Source: Hermodice carunculata
Taxonomy: Eukaryota > Annelida > Polychaeta > Eunicida > Amphinomidae
DNA: 64,000 nucleotides
Assembly (NCBI GenBank): GCA_964020975.1
Contig: OZ026619.1
Coordinates: 4,652,415-4,716,414 of the forward strand
Reading direction: 5' to 3'
Positions within the stretch are counted from its first letter, which is position 1; the number at the start of each line of letters is the position of its first letter. Both the position numbers and the translations under genes were made by a program. Positions 22,708 through 36,761 of the stretch are shown here, piece after piece. The notes beneath the pieces are model-generated. The model was not told the DNA's origin. It did not search any database and saw nothing but the letters and a program-made list of their open reading frames with translations.

Positions 22708-24471
22708 CTACTTCCCATCGCCAAAGGAGGCTGTGCGAGTATTGCGCATCGCCATCAAACCACCCTGAATCTCGGTCAGGTCCCGCAGGTAAAAGGATGT
22801 GAATGTTGTGTGAGCCTTCCACCTGCATGCCCGCATAATGTCGGCAAGGGCAACATTGCGGATCAGAGACCACGACGCAGAGAAAGCCCTGACATCATGT
22901 GCTCTTACCCCTTGGACCCTAAGAATATCCTCTGACCCGGAGGCTACCTGGTAGGCCTTACAGACCGCCGCCTTCAGCCATGCGGACACGGTATTAGCAG
23001 CTATCCTGCCCGACTCGGTTTTCCTCAACGGAAGAAAGAGGGCTCTCCGACCCTGACGAATCTCTTTCCTTCGGTCCAAATACCACTTTAGCGCCCTCAC
23101 AGGACACAGTGTCCTATCAGGTTCCGATCTTGATAACGTGTCGGAAAGCGCTTTGATTGTAAAGCCCGTAAAGGCAGTGGTGGGGTCTGTGGCAACATGG
23201 TTCTTGGCTAAAAAGCCCATGTGTGGTTTCGATGTGACGGAGGTTTTATCCTCCGACCACCGAATCTCGTTAACATCCAATGCATGGATTTCACTCCTTC
23301 TGGCCCCTGAGGCCAGTGCGAGCAAGAAGACAGTCTTGTAAGTCAGCCATTTTAATTGGATCGTTTTGGGATCCTTTTCTTCAAATGGAGGTCTCGTCAT
23401 GGCCAAAAGGACGAGGCTCAAATCCCAGGTGGGCATTATATTTGTGCCGACTGGTTTGTCCGTATAAAAACTTTGAATCAAGGCTGACAAATGTGGGTCT
23501 GCTCCTAATGATTGACCCAATTTCTTGCTCAGGGAGGAAGAAATCGCTGTTCGATATCCTTCGATAGTCCTTGGACTTAGCTCTTTTTCCTCAAACAAAT
23601 ACAAGAGGAAATCGGCAACATCCGAGGATCTTGCTGACCAAGGTTCCAACTGCTTCCCGGCACACCATTCAGTGAACAGTCTCCACCTCGAGTCGTATGT
23701 CTTCAAAGAAGACTTTCGAAGTTTACCTCGTGTGATTCTGGAGGAAACGAGATTCGAGAACCCAGCCTCTTGGACGTGTCGTGCGACAACCTCCATGCGT
23801 GAAGGTTGAGCACTGCCGGATTCCGATGGAACCGGGACGTCCGAGGCTGCACGAGCAGTCTGTCCCAGACTGGTAGACGTAACGGAGCCTCGCGACTCAA
23901 CTCCAGTAGGTCGAGAGACCAATCCCGTTTTGGCCACCAGGGAGCCACCAGGATGATCTCCGCCTTCTCTTCCCGGATCTTTCTCAGAACTTGAGGGATC
24001 AACGGGAGCGGAGGAAAGGCGTAGCCCCATATTCCGTCCCAGCACATCGCCAGGGCGTCCACCGCAAAAGCTAGAGGATCTGGGACTGGAGCCACGAACA
24101 CTGGCAATTTGTGGTTCCATCTGGTGGCGAACAAGTCCACATGGGGTGTCCCCCATCGGTCCCATAACGCCTGAACTACTCATGGGTGTAGGGACCATTC
24201 TGTCCCTATCACTTGTCCCTTTCGAGACAATTGGTCGGCCATTACATTTAGATGGCCGCTGATGTGACGGGCCAGAATCCTTACTCCTTTGCTGCCGCAC
24301 CAGAGAAGTATTTTCTTTGTTAGTTCGAACAACAGTTTGGACCGGGTGCCCCCTTGTTTGTTCAGGTATGCCACCACAGTCCTGTTGTCCGACATCAACG
24401 TCACATCTTTGTTTTTCACCAACTGTTCGAACTTCTGCAGGGCTAAATATACTGCCTCCAGTTCTAGCCAA
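22708..24471 (-). mobile_element. DIRS part: tyrosine recombinase reading frame
   Basis: A long open frame whose C-terminal two-thirds is a phage-integrase-type tyrosine recombinase: an N-terminal SAM-like DNA-binding part (SSLKTYDSRWRLFTEWC), then the catalytic core with Arg in SGARRSEIHAL, HxxR in RAHDVRAFSAS and the Tyr region in TSFYLRDLT. It would join the circular cDNA into the genome. Its upstream part overlaps the pol region in another frame, as is common in DIRS elements. Confidence 0.9.
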
Positions 24472-25714
24472 TTGATGTGAAAATGTCTCAAGTGCAGAGG
24501 CCAGATGCCTGAGACCATGTTGGAGTCCGTGTGGGCTCCCCAGCCCTGTTTTGACGCGTCCGTGTAAACAACCAGTCTGGAATTGAACGGCCTCATCGTC
24601 TGTCCACCCATGACGTTCCTTCTCACTCAGTCCACCAACGGATGAGGTACTTGTCGTGCGGACCTACTTCGACCATTTGCCGCAAACTGGTCCTGTTCCA
24701 CTTGGCGTTCAGAGCTATGTTGAGTGGCTTCCTGTGTAGGCGTCCTAACGGAACTTGCGAGTCCATCGAGGACATCATGCCCAACAGCGACAGCCATTGC
24801 CGAGCTGTTTGCTGTGTCGATCTCATGAACCTCTTGATAAGGCTCTGTAGTCTGTCCCATCTGTCCTCGGAAGGACGGCACTCGAATCGGACTAGATCGA
24901 AATGAATGCCTAGGAAGACAAACACCTGTTTGGGTGTGAGATTTGATTTGGGGATGTTTACTTCTAGCCCTAAGTCCCCGCACAGCTTCAACAGATATTC
25001 TCTGTTCTTGATTAGTTCCTGATGAACTAAAGCTCGGACAAGCCAGTCGTCCAGGTACACGTGCATTCATATGCCCCTCTTGTGAACACATGCTGCCACG
25101 GATTGCACTATCCGGGTGAACACCTGAGGTGCCGTGGCCACGCCGAAAGGAAGAGCCCGAAACTGGAATACCTGGTCTGCGTAAGCGAACCGTAGGTACT
25201 TCCGACTGCCCTGAGACATAGGCACGTGCAGATACGCCTCCTTCGAGTCCAGGGAGAAGGTCCAGTCCCCGGGTCGGAGAGCCTTCGTTATGGATTCCGG
25301 CGTTTCCATGTGGAAGTGTGGAACTTCCAAATATGTGTTCAGATGAGACAGATCTATGACCGGTCTCCAGCCGCCGTCCCTCTTTGCGACCAAGAATAGT
25401 CGGCTGTAGAATCCCGGAGAAGAGTGATCCCTCACCCTCTCTATGGCTCCCTTCGCCAACAACTTCTCGACCGCCTCGTGGAAGAATGACCTCTTCGGCT
25501 CTTGGGCCGGCGGTTCGAACTTCCAGGGGACGCGGGACAAGGGCGGTCGCTCTTTGAGCGGTAGCACATATCCCTTTTCTAGGACACTTAACACGAACGA
25601 GTCGTCCGTGACGGAAAGCCAGTGACTGCGAAGTCGGCTAACCGACCGCCGAGACGCTGACACATCGCCCCAGACCCGTCGTAAAAGCTCCTGAGGGGTG
25701 TGGATGACTGGCAC
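23703..25714 (-). mobile_element. DIRS part: reverse transcriptase-RNase H region
   Basis: Recognisable RT blocks (GAIERV, FLVAKRDGGWRPVIDLSHLN, LPFGVATAPQVF, YLDDW), RNase H (VVYTDASKQGWGAH, LELEAVYLAL, MSDNRTVVAYLNKQGG) and the downstream MDLFATRWNHKLP stretch typical of DIRS pol. Spread over neighbouring open stretches; about three breaks in all. Confidence 0.88.
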
Positions 25715-25720
25715 ACACCT

Positions 25721-28078
25721 TCAGTCCCTTTTCCCTTTACCGAAGCCGGGCTTCCGAAAGGGTCGGTTCTGCTTGCCACTGCCGGAGGACGGTGCGTCAG
25801 CTGAACCCTGCTTCTGAGGCTTCTTGTTCCTAGGTCGCCTAGGTTTCCTCCTCTTTGCAAAGGAGTCCTTGGCGCCAGAAACTTTGGCTCCCTGTCCACG
25901 AGCCTTGGTGGCTGCTCTAGCTAGGTCGAGGATGGCTTGGTTAGCCTCATCGGCCTGTTCCCGCTTTCGCTGCTTGACCACTTGGTCCCTGATGGGAGCG
26001 AGAGCACCTCCGAACAAGTAGTTCGAGAACAAAGGCTGAGTTCGGATGGCTCGCTGTTCACCTTCCGAGAGGTTGGTGACTTGCAAGCACGAATCTCGCC
26101 TTGTTAACCTTAGGTTGGCTTCCATTGTAATGGCCTGCCTGAGAAGGTGCTCTATCGTCATACCCCGGGACGCCTGAAGCCGGGTATTCAGACTTATCCA
26201 GTCCCTGACTGGTTCCGGGACCTGCTGCGACACGAAGAGTCGCTGCATGATCTCGGCAGACGCGGCCGAGGACACGTCCAAGAAGGAGGCGATGATTACC
26301 ATCGCTCTTGCATCCTCCTCTAATCTACTAAGGACCTCCTGGGGGACTTTAGGAGATGGGGGGATCCATTTACAGATACTCTCCCATTCCACGTCTACCT
26401 CCGTGGCCCTATTATCGTAGATTTCATTAGGTACACAGTACCTAGCAACGTTAGCTCTCGGCCTCCTCAACAGCTTCCCACACTTCAGCGCTTGCTGAGT
26501 CGGGACGCCGGAGGGCGACCTAGATCCCCGGAGCTCTTTATCCAGGCTCTGGTACACTTCATCCACGTAAGCAGAGAAGGGGAACCCGGACCCGACTTGT
26601 TCCGACACAGACGGCGACTCAAGTGGGTACACTGACATCGCTCGTCTCTTCGTGGTCGGTGGCAAGGGAGGAGCCTTCAAGGTGTCTCCGAGGAGAGCCA
26701 AGATCGACTCCTTAGTCGAGTAAAAGAGCCCTGCAGGTTCACTAACCTCGGCTGGCGCTGAGCTGTCCTCAAAGGACAACTGTCGTTGAGCGGAATGGGC
26801 CGGCTCGTCGGCCAACACCTCATCGCTCTCTGACCCCATCCCTTGGACAGGTCGGGACTCACGCTCCAGATTACGCCTAAGGCGCTCCTCGCGTTCGTCC
26901 TCGCCTTCGTCGAGAAGAGACTCGTGTAACGAGCCCTCTCCATCAGACAAAGGCTCTCCCCGCTCATCTAAACCACTATGCAGTGGAAAAAGTGGCGTGG
27001 GGAGAGAGGGAAGGGCAGCTTCTATTTGACTGGTCCTCTCCGGTTGCTCATCGGAGTGGTCCAGTCCGGTCCCGGTCACGGCCGGCACGGATTCGGCAAG
27101 CACCGGATCTAACGTACCGGACCGGTCCGGACCGGCCAGGGAAGTATCATGTACTTCCTGGCGTGCTCCGGGCAAGGGTTCATGACCCACCTCCGTGAGC
27201 ACTGGGGCATCTCCTACCAGAGAACTTGTGGCTCCTTCCACAGTGCCAGTCACGTCGGTCCCCTCCGTAGAGCGAACCGGCAAACCGGGCTGTTCCGGTG
27301 CCTCCCCCGTGTCCATGCTGGTCTCCTCTGCAGGAGGGCCAGTTGCACCTGGACCTTGAATTTCCCTTGGGAAACCCGGGTCTTGGGTCTGCTGACCCAC
27401 AGGTGCCACAGACACAGCTGGTGTGGGAAAAGGGACTCTCATCTGTGCAGATTGCACAAAAGACTGCATGGTGGTGGCCATCAGCATCTGTGTTCTCTGC
27501 ATAGTGTCCAGTATAGCCTTGAGTCCCGGATCCAAGGCGGGTGCCCTCTTTTCAGAAGGCTCCTCGGCCCTGTCCCCCTTTCTCTTGCGAGAGCGCCTCC
27601 TCTTCTTTGGGGTCGCCCCCGCCGAATCCGAGGCACTATCCACCGCCTCAACTCTCCGAAAAGAGGAGGAGGTGGTGACTCGCAGGCTTGCCGGAGAGTC
27701 TTGAACGGATGGAGCTCTACGGTGAGACCGTTTAGCCCGCCGACGTTCTGCCAACTCAAAGAGGTCCCACCTCTCACTTGACCAGCTTTTACAGTGCTGA
27801 CAAGGTCGTAACCTTGAGCACTGCAGTCGCTCCAGCTCCCATCTGCACTTTCTACAGTGCGGATGGTTGTCCCACTTCCCCATCAGATGGCCGGCCACAT
27901 CCTGCTTCTGAGAAGCAGGGATGCCCGCCACTGAACTGGCAGGGACAGCTGGAGCTGTTCCAGCACTCACTTGGGGTGAGAGGCTGCGCCCCTGCCTCCC
28001 CCGGAGCTGCTGGATAAGGAGGCGAGATCGTTCTTGACGTCTCTCACGCTCCTTGCGGTCCACATCCTTGTCCGCCAT
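25721..28078 (-). mobile_element. DIRS part: gag-like reading frame
   Basis: A long open frame, probably starting at the ATG at 28078 (MADKDVDRKERE). It has a Lys/Arg-rich N-terminus, a Cys-rich zinc-binding-like patch (HCRKC ... CQHC), a long acidic, Pro/Ser-rich centre and a strongly basic C-terminal tail (KRRKPRRPRNKKPQKQ) that could bind RNA. Order and size fit the putative Gag of DIRS elements. Confidence 0.8.
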
Positions 28079-28295
28079 GTTGGTTTTCAAGGGAAAAGAC
28101 CACGTGTTCCTGAAACCAAATAGATAAAAAAAACAGGTAGGAATCAAGGCTTCTCGCTCAAAGAACGGTCCAACGACTCACTACCCCACACTTATCTCGA
28201 TCCTTGGGCGACGAGTTGCTCCGGCAGTGAAAACTGCAAAAACAAGCCGATCTTGGGGCACTCCTGTGATCACCACAACAACGTGGGCGGAAGCC

Positions 28296-28474
28296 AGGAG
28301 AGAAACTGGTGAGCATGCGCAAACACCGGAAGTTGTACCGCAGGCCCCTTTTGGGGTTTGTGCATGTAACCACAGGTCAGCCATAAAAAGTTTCAGGTTG
28401 AAAAACCTGGCTGGGAACCTGATAAGCAGGGGTATAAGCATGAGTGATTGAGAGGGTAGTATTACACCATAGAT
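28296..28474. repeat. DIRS right inverted terminal repeat
   Basis: Inverted match of 22056-22260. The outer end 'attacaccatagat' reappears in inverted form in the internal complementary region. Confidence 0.9.
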
Positions 28475-28639
28475 GTACAGCTCAATAAAGGCCGTTTTTA
28501 TCACACAAACGGAGAAAAAAATTTTATTTTCTCGTCAGGAACAACATCATATGATAGTTTGAAGGGCATCTAAGGCAAATTTAATCAAATTAAGCGCATC
28601 CTTGGAATTTCACCTTTAATACCAGCAGTGGCACCACCA

Positions 28640-30440
28640 TATTATATAATTATATATGATACAATATTCTTATGGTATATTGATATATGTGCACAAGTTC
28701 AGATGTAAGAACCATAAAAAAAATTTTCCTGAAATGTATCGCTCTGTGACCTTCAGAAAGTAGGTCAAGATCACCCATAGTATGCAATATCAAACTTCCA
28801 TATATGATACATGTTTATATTACATTTGGTATTGCTGGCCTTCTTATATCTCAAAATATAGAATTAAGTGTCCTTTAATACCTCCTTAATGACCTTATAA
28901 ATTAGCTCAAGGTCATTCAAAATTTGATAAAATTTAACCATTGACCCAATGCATAATTGGTAAAATTTGAAAGTTCCATCTCAATTCATGAGCAAAATAA
29001 AGATTAATAATTGACTTTTAATACCTATGATGCTGGTTCCACTTTATACCACCAGTGGTGCCACTATGCCTTCACGTCATAGACTTTTGTTTATATAATA
29101 TTCCTGTACTTTTATTGATTCATATGCAGAATTTCAGATGCAATGGCCATAACAAAAAATCATTTCCTGATATATATTTCCTCTTTGACCTTGGGAAAGT
29201 ATGCAAGGTCATGAAAGTGATAAGGGGCTAACATCAAAACTGTTGACCATATCACATTCACAAGCAAGTTTACGGACAAATGGCTGGACTAACAGTGATG
29301 GACAGACATAACCGACTGCATAAGCTCTGCAACCTGTGGTCAGCAGAGCTAAAGGGTATTGTGTAGCTTAAAGCATATCTTAGGTTTAGTTTTCAGTTTT
29401 TGTGATATGTTATTTGTGTAGGTTTGGGTCCCAGAAAGATGAAGTGGGGACTGCCTTCGTGAGAGTTGCAAGCAACCTTTGATTAAAATTTTTCAATTGC
29501 TTTTGTACAGAAAGTGAAGATACCAAACCTAGACGTTACTATGTAGTTTCATATGACAAATGTTCAGGCTTGTAAGCCAAGTGTTAAAGGAAATCTGTGC
29601 AAAATGTATAAATTAGACCCTTACACCAAAGGCCCATTTTCCCAACAAAAAAAACAAAAAAAAAAATACAATAAAAAATTGTCCCCTTTTTTTGATACAA
29701 GTAAGAATATACATAGTTTTATGGGTCAGAAAATAAAACTCCATCCAGGATGGAACACTGGCTGAAGACAGAGCTCACTACAGCACTGGGCTTTGCTCAT
29801 GCCACCTTAATTTTACAGACACTCTATGCAATATCCAAGCAATTGGCAAAGTGGTTCTTGACAGAAGAAATTTTGATTTTTTAAAAATGAAAACTTCACA
29901 AGAACAGAAAATTATTATATCAACTTCTCTGCAACCCTGACAGAGGACCACAAGGCACATTGGGGAACATCCATGTGCAATATCAAAACACTCCATGTAA
30001 CCGTTTTTAAGAAGTCAAAAATATAAAAAGCTAAGACAGACTGATATAGGATGAATGAAGATTTTATAAGCGCTGCTGACAAGTCAGCAGAGCTAAAAAA
30101 TCGCAAAGCCATCTGTTGAACAAAGCAAAGTCCAGAGGTCCCCAGCAGTGTTCCTACATGTATGCAACTTCAAAGCAACTGACCGAGCGATTCAGTCAGT
30201 TTTTAAAGATTTTCCCCAAAAATGAACACAGAAACTCATAAAAAATCTTTAAAACTTGAAACAATCGGACCATGATCATTTTGACAGAGTTGGTAGAGGC
30301 CAGCTGAGGAACATTGCCACGAAGTTTCAAGTGAAAATGGCTGACAGTTTTGGGGATGTTGAAAAAAGAATTGTTGACAGACAGATTGTTAGACTAATGC
30401 ATGAGCCAAGCTGACAGACAAGTCTGCCTTGCTCAAGTTG
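28640..30440 (+). repeat. Several copies of the main dispersed repeat family (+ orientation)
   Basis: Three successive ends are visible, at about 29350 (gtcagcagagctaaagg), 30098 (gacaagtcagcagagctaaa) and 30430 (gacaagtctgccttgctca). Each is preceded by family blocks such as 'ccatgtgcaatatcaaa', 'ggtagaggc' and 'aagtttcaagtgaaaatgg'. Confidence 0.7.
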
Positions 30441-31487
30441 AAACATCAGCAATTGCTGGTCTTAACCTGTCAGGACACCAGGGTTATAATTTAAAACAAT
30501 AAAACATCCTCTACCTTTAGTGTAGGCACACACAATCCTCTAACAATGCATTGTATTTAATTTTTTCAAGTCCAGCACTGGCAGGCTCGGTTTCAGTGGA
30601 ATAGCTGCAGCTTGGCAATGGATCAACTTTGGACTGAAGCCTTTACCAGTATAGCACACAATGCCCCATCATCAATTTGCTTGGTCCTAGAGAATGGGTG
30701 TTGAAGAGGTAACTGGCAGTTATACAACATATTTTTGATGAAATAAAACAGTACAGTTTATACTTATGCTTGTTTTTATTCTGTACAACTTTTGCCATAT
30801 ACAAAATAAACTGTACAATGTGCATGTATAGGACACTCACTTATGCAGACAACCCTTTGGTACCTTGCCGGTATACCTGCACAATACTGATCCTGAATTC
30901 AACACATTAACACAATTGTTGACACAAACCCATTCATCACAAGCAAGCTGAAAAGTGTGCAGCACACAAATTGAAGCAGAAATGTTGTCCAGTGTTAGCC
31001 TATCACCTGCCACTGTGTGCTCTGGTTTGCATGCAATATCTCCCACCTGCACTGTGCCAATGACTCACTTCTAGGTTGCTACAATTCTCAAATGCATCGC
31101 TCTCATACAGAACAAGTTATCTCTCAATATTTTAATGATTTGCTTAAACAGGTGCAAATCAAAAGCTCATAACTTTCTTTTGTTTCAAAACTCATTATGC
31201 TTAAAGAACAACAGTCAATTTGCTGTTTCTTTTTCACAACACTTCTTTGCATTCCAAGGAGCTTTTCTGGGGTTGCTACTCAAAAGACACTCAGAAACAC
31301 TGCAAAAAAATCCTTTCATCTGTATCAAAATCTATATATGAAAGATATAGGTTCAGTTTAATAGCATCTCGTTAGTGGACATTTCTAATTCTATATTAAA
31401 ATATATAAATATACATACACATGTGTGTATATAATTATACATACATATATATGTATATATACATACATATATGCATATATACATATC

Positions 31488-31493
<6 letters not shown>

Positions 31494-31549
<56 letters not shown>

Positions 31550-31550
31550 T
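31494..31550. repeat. (TA)n microsatellite with CATA flank
   Basis: (TA)n with imperfect CATA units upstream from about 31430 and (CA)n at the 3' edge. Confidence 0.92.
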
Positions 31551-32243
31551 GTGTATGAACCAGTATGCTTACATAATACAGATGCTGAATGTCTGAAGTC
31601 CTGTACTGCACAATTATACCTTAGTCATGTAGCCCTGCATACTTCACACTGTGATGTACACATACGAATTTACTTTGCTAAAAAGTCATACGCATATGTG
31701 CTGAGATGTGTGACCTCTCTGTTCTGGGTGCATTGGAACTAATCGTCTGCGAGGGAACGAAGTGAATTTGTGATGCATTTCACAGCAAATCCTATGAAAA
31801 CACCAGCACCTAATAACAGAAATGTTCACCTAAGATTTTTTGGGAGAGGTCCAGGCCAACTTGCCAGCTTTGCTCCCAGCTCCCCTGCTTTCCGCCCCAA
31901 CCACAGAGGGTAGAACCATCAATTCTGGGAACCAGCTGTTCTACACACATTTCTTATTAACATCATGTACCCTCATAAACTTAATTTTTGTCAATAATGC
32001 ACCAACCACAGAAATAAAGGTGCATGGGTATTAATTAAAAGAAATACAGTACCACAGTGTCAAATTCAAGTTGTTGAAATGAATCGAACAGGAATCAAGT
32101 GTTTTGTGTTTTAAACCTAAATGACCAGAAAAATCATATGCTGCTTTGACACCAGGGCACTGCCAGTGTGCAAGCACTTAGAACAGAATCCACTTTCTCC
32201 CACAAGATGGAACCAGAACACTATGAATCAGCTCCTTGGAAGA

Positions 32244-32312
32244 AAAACAAACAAACAAACAAACAAACAAACAAACAAACAAACATCCCCCCCCCCCCAA
32301 AAAAAAAAATTA
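32244..32312. repeat. (AAAC)n microsatellite, then poly-C and poly-A
   Basis: About 10 AAAC units, then about 12 C, then about 9 A. Confidence 0.93.
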
Positions 32313-32869
32313 AATGAAAAGCATGGAGCAGGTAAGGCCTTGTCTTAACCAGCTGAAGCAGCTTTGGTGTCATGTTTTCATGCATGTACAAGATATGTTG
32401 ACCACTGTGATTGGATATACCTGTACTCAGAACCAACAGAACTGTTAACATCAGCAAACACACACACAACATGATGGCTCCAGTATGCTTAAAACTTGTA
32501 CAAGATTATGATCCCAGGCGCTTAAAGACTAGCCTGGGAGTTGATAACATTTCTGTTCCATTCTGGTGTTGACTCATCCCAATTAGTCTAATAAGGTCAT
32601 GGTGTTCCCTGTTGGGGGCTTCATGGTTGCTATCACACATCTCTGGTATCCAATCAAAAGGCTTTGTTATAACTGTGTGCCAACACAGGCATTCTGTTTT
32701 TGTTGTGATTCTGATTTCCTTTCTCCCGCTTTACCAGCACTTTTGTCGGACAATTTCCTCAGACAAGATTACACTTTAAACTCCAAACTTGGTACGATTA
32801 TAGATCCACACACAAAGTTGAGCCTTTTTACAACAGTGGTCAAGTGCATTTAAAATAATGAAAATTACA

Positions 32870-33085
32870 GGCATTTGAAATATTAAATCTTGAATATCTT
32901 CAAAACTATTTTTGGTGGAAGTGTCTTTCCAACTTCTACTCATAGGATTGTGCCCTAGATGCATCCGAGGTACCACAAGCAAATTTGCAGAATTTAAATT
33001 TGTACCATTTAGGGCACTTGAAATGTTAAATCTTGAATACCTTCAAAACTATTTTAGGTAGATACATGTATGTCATTCCAACAAA
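32870..33085. repeat. Two-copy tandem duplication, about 144-bp period
   Basis: 'aaatcttgaatatcttcaaaactattttt' near 32884 recurs with few changes near 33028. Both copies are followed by a 'ttccaac' block. Confidence 0.65.
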
Positions 33086-33769
33086 AAAAAAGAAATATGC
33101 ATGTACATTCCAACGCGAGGTTTGTCCATGTGCCCTGACCCAGTCACCATCACAACACTCTCGACTTTGCCTCTGTTGTTGTACATTCAGCTGGGTCACA
33201 ACCTGCACAAACCACAGCTGAAGATATTAATCACATTTCTATGATGATGAAAATCTTGCATAAATAAATTGAAGGATAAAGATGCACAAGTTAGGATTAC
33301 TGAATTTGACTGAACCTTCAGGTCTTGCCAATTTTCGCAATGTTCAACTGTTTGGACTTTAACTTTGGACCATAAAATGTTTAGCCACCTTTCCAAGAAA
33401 GCAAATAATCCAAGATACAGTTTCCAATATAACAAAAACCACAATGATCACTTCTATTTGAGCGTCGGTAACACTCTCAAAGCTCCTATATCGCATTTTG
33501 CACAAGGCATACTTGCGCTCACTGTCTCTCTGCTACTACATGTTCACTGTCACCTTGGTGCACTGTGCAGCCTGCCCAAATCTGTGGCTCTTCCAACATC
33601 AACCAAAATGACAACAGACAAAACCTCACTTCTTGCCTTTTAACATGTCAGCTCCTTAGTAATTGATAGTATCACGATAGAAATATATAATAACCATGCT
33701 AACATGTACTTGTCCATCACTAACCAAATTTCAACTGTTTTAAAAATCAACAAATGAAACTACATTTGC

Positions 33770-33950
33770 CCAGCAAACAACTTCCGTGGATATTGAGTCA
33801 AACTATATTTCTATCAATTTTGAAGAGAATGCAACTGGAAGTTTGGGAGATGATCTGGACCACAGTTTCAGAAAAGAAATAAAAAATGTAAATTGTGGAT
33901 GACAGATGGATGAGAGACCATCCTGACACATGAGCTGAAGTAAAATTCCA
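33770..33950 (+). repeat. 3' part of the main dispersed repeat family (+ orientation)
   Basis: 'aattttgaagagaatgcaactgg', 'aaaaaatgtaaattgtggatgac' and an end near 'tgacacatgagctgaagtaaaat'. Confidence 0.5.
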
Positions 33951-35130
33951 CATAACCAAATTTTAGGTTAATATTAATATGACGTATGCACATTAATTTC
34001 CCGCCACAAAGCACGGGTTTGACGCCAGGTGATCAAAGGGGGACGTGCAGGTAGCATCACTGTCACAGACAGAGCCATATGTTCATTTCTCACAAAATTA
34101 GCATTTTTTGTCAAAAAATTAGCATTCTTTGAGAAATGTAAGTTCACAAATTTTGCAAAACTGGTATTCATTTAGTACCTCCCGAGCCATATATCAAGAA
34201 AAATTTTCATCTGCCTTCAATGAGTATTCTTTATTTCCAAAATAATAGTAATATCCCGCTTGTCCCCACAGGTACTGACCCGTATCTCGCCATATCCCAC
34301 CAAGCGAGACCAGGCAATCAGGTATGCAGTTGTGATGGGAAATTAATATGCATATCTCCTATTAGCTATTGTTTTCAGAACTATGAAAAAATGATCATGT
34401 CTGTTTGTTTTTTTTTTCAGTGTGAAAACTTGAGGAAAACATTAAAAAATTCCCCTCCATGATAATGTGCAAACACAGGCATATTTATCAGCTAACAGAG
34501 GAATCACCATCATGCTACAATAACATGCTTTCAACCTCTGTCTGGCTAATGTTCAGATCCATCTGTAAATTCTTTGGTATCTTTGTAAGATACCACACAT
34601 TCCAAAGGTAGTTCCAAATCCTACACATATTTCTTTACTCTCTCCTATGTATATTGTACAAACATCAATCTTCCTGACCATTACTCTTCCAAAACTGACT
34701 TAAAATGTTAATTTCTCAAATATGATATTTTCGAATTGCCAATCTTGGTAAAAACAAAACATGAATTTTTTATTTTTTCCTGAATAACGGTGGTCAAGAA
34801 AATTCCACACCTAGAGATTTGTACATGTACAGATACATCAACACGACAAGCGTGGCTTCTTGATCACAGACATGTACATGTAATATGTAGTTGTGGCTCC
34901 GATTCACTTGCTCAACAGTACAGTGGTTCCCTTTTGTTAAGTCCCTATCATCAAAGACTACCTGCCTTGAAAGGCCAGCACTTTCACGCAGAACTTGCAG
35001 TATTCTTAGAATGGTGTGTAAAGCGTCTCACTCCAATGATGCATCTCACTCCAATGATAACACTGCTCCAGTTCCAGCCAACAGTCACCATTCAAGGTTG
35101 TCAGAAAATACAAAAGGTACACTTTTGTGT

Positions 35131-35151
35131 CCCCCCCCCCCCCCCCCCCCA
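35131..35151. repeat. Poly-C tract
   Basis: About 20 consecutive C. Confidence 0.95.
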
Positions 35152-36009
35152 CATTTGAATGCTTATTTTGACCTTGATATTTGAACAATTTTTTACATTT
35201 CAGGGGAATGGAAACACAATTGCCCTCATTTGAGAGACCACCCTTTAGCCAGGTCCAAAGTGGTCGCATAAAGGAGGTGGTCTCTCAACTGAAATCATAA
35301 AACATGAATACAACAGCACTAGGGACCTCGTATATATGTGGTCTTCAAAGATAGGTGGTGTTTCAATGGAGCAGTGTATGAATAGAGAGACTAGACTACT
35401 GTAGTATATACCCAAGTGTGGCGCCACCTCCTCCCGACATGCTGCGTGTATATGCTTGTGAAAATGACTGTTCCTGAGGGATGGTCAGCAATACGACCAT
35501 TGCACTTGTACTTCTATCGGTCATACACTCTTGAAATTTTCAGCATCAAGAATATGTATTGTTTATGTTGCTACTAATATAGAGTACAAATACTGATTTA
35601 TCAGCTGCCACAGTCTGTGTCCTGGCTCAATACACAGATTTCCATCAGCAATGATATTTAGTATAAACTGGTACATATTATGCTTGAAAAACTAGCTCTT
35701 CTAACTTGTAACTAGAGTCCTTTTATTAGAACTTCAAATATCTACCTTATGCAAAGTATTGAGTTGCTCAAAGTAGTTCACACCAATTTTGTTCATGCGT
35801 GGCAAGACATCTGAAGTAGTTGTACAAAGTTTTAAATCTTTAAGTCAGTCTATATATGGCAAAGTCTTGATATGAAACAGTGATGGAAATATATTACCTG
35901 GTACCAGGTGGTTCCAAGTTTTTCTTCTTGCTCCCCCCCCCCCCTCCCCTTCCCAGACACACCACACACACATACAACAGAAAGTATCATATCTAGCAGA
36001 TAAGACCAA

Positions 36010-36207
<198 letters not shown>

Positions 36208-36585
36208 ATAGTGAGTTTCTCAAGTATCACCAGCATGAGTTTTAGAGCTCCACTTGAACCCATTTGATTTCTTTAACATGTCTGATGAAAAAGAAAAAGT
36301 TATTTTTGGGTAATTAAGGTCTTATTTTGCCCCTTTCCTGACAAATGTACAATAAGACAACATCTGGTCAGCCAAATTTTGTAAAAATGCACCTGACAAA
36401 CCATAATCTAATTAGCATGACCCAAGCCATAAACACTGAAAGCCACTTCATCCCTCTCGCTTTGATTCATCATTATTTTTCTTCCAGTGTTGCCAACCTA
36501 GTGGAGATTTAAAATACACAGTGATGAGGCAAGTCTGAAACCTCACTAGGTGAGTCCAAGGGCATGCTCCCCCAAGGAAATTTTG

Positions 36586-36589
<4 letters not shown>

Positions 36590-36643
<54 letters not shown>

Positions 36644-36662
36644 GTAAGTATATATATATATG

Positions 36663-36757
<95 letters not shown>
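36590..36757. repeat. Compound (TA)n-(CA)n-(TA)n microsatellite
   Basis: TA tract, CA tract (about 36668-36697), then a second TA tract grading into TAA/TAATAA. Confidence 0.95.

Positions 36758-36761
<4 letters not shown>

Larger units (their letters stand above)
22056..28474 (-). mobile_element. DIRS-type tyrosine-recombinase retrotransposon, nearly whole
   Basis: An about 6.4-kb minus-strand element of the DIRS order: inverted terminal repeats at both ends, an internal complementary region made of sequence complementary to the two outer ends, and gag-like, RT-RNase H and tyrosine recombinase regions. These elements replicate via a circular DNA intermediate and integrate with the recombinase, so no target-site duplication is expected and none is seen. 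The terminal repeats differ at only about two sites over about 165 bp, and the element is much more GC-rich than its surroundings, so the insertion looks young. The gag-like and recombinase frames are long and open. The pol region seems to hold about three breaks. Confidence 0.92.

Noticed and set aside
26983-27781. Open frames on the + strand across the DIRS gag-like region
   Set aside because: They are antisense to the element's own frame, in GC-rich sequence that has few stops on either strand.
36280-36300. Further CTGATGA words as hammerhead candidates (also near 63665)
   Set aside because: They lack a stem II followed by GAAA and any paired flanking stem.
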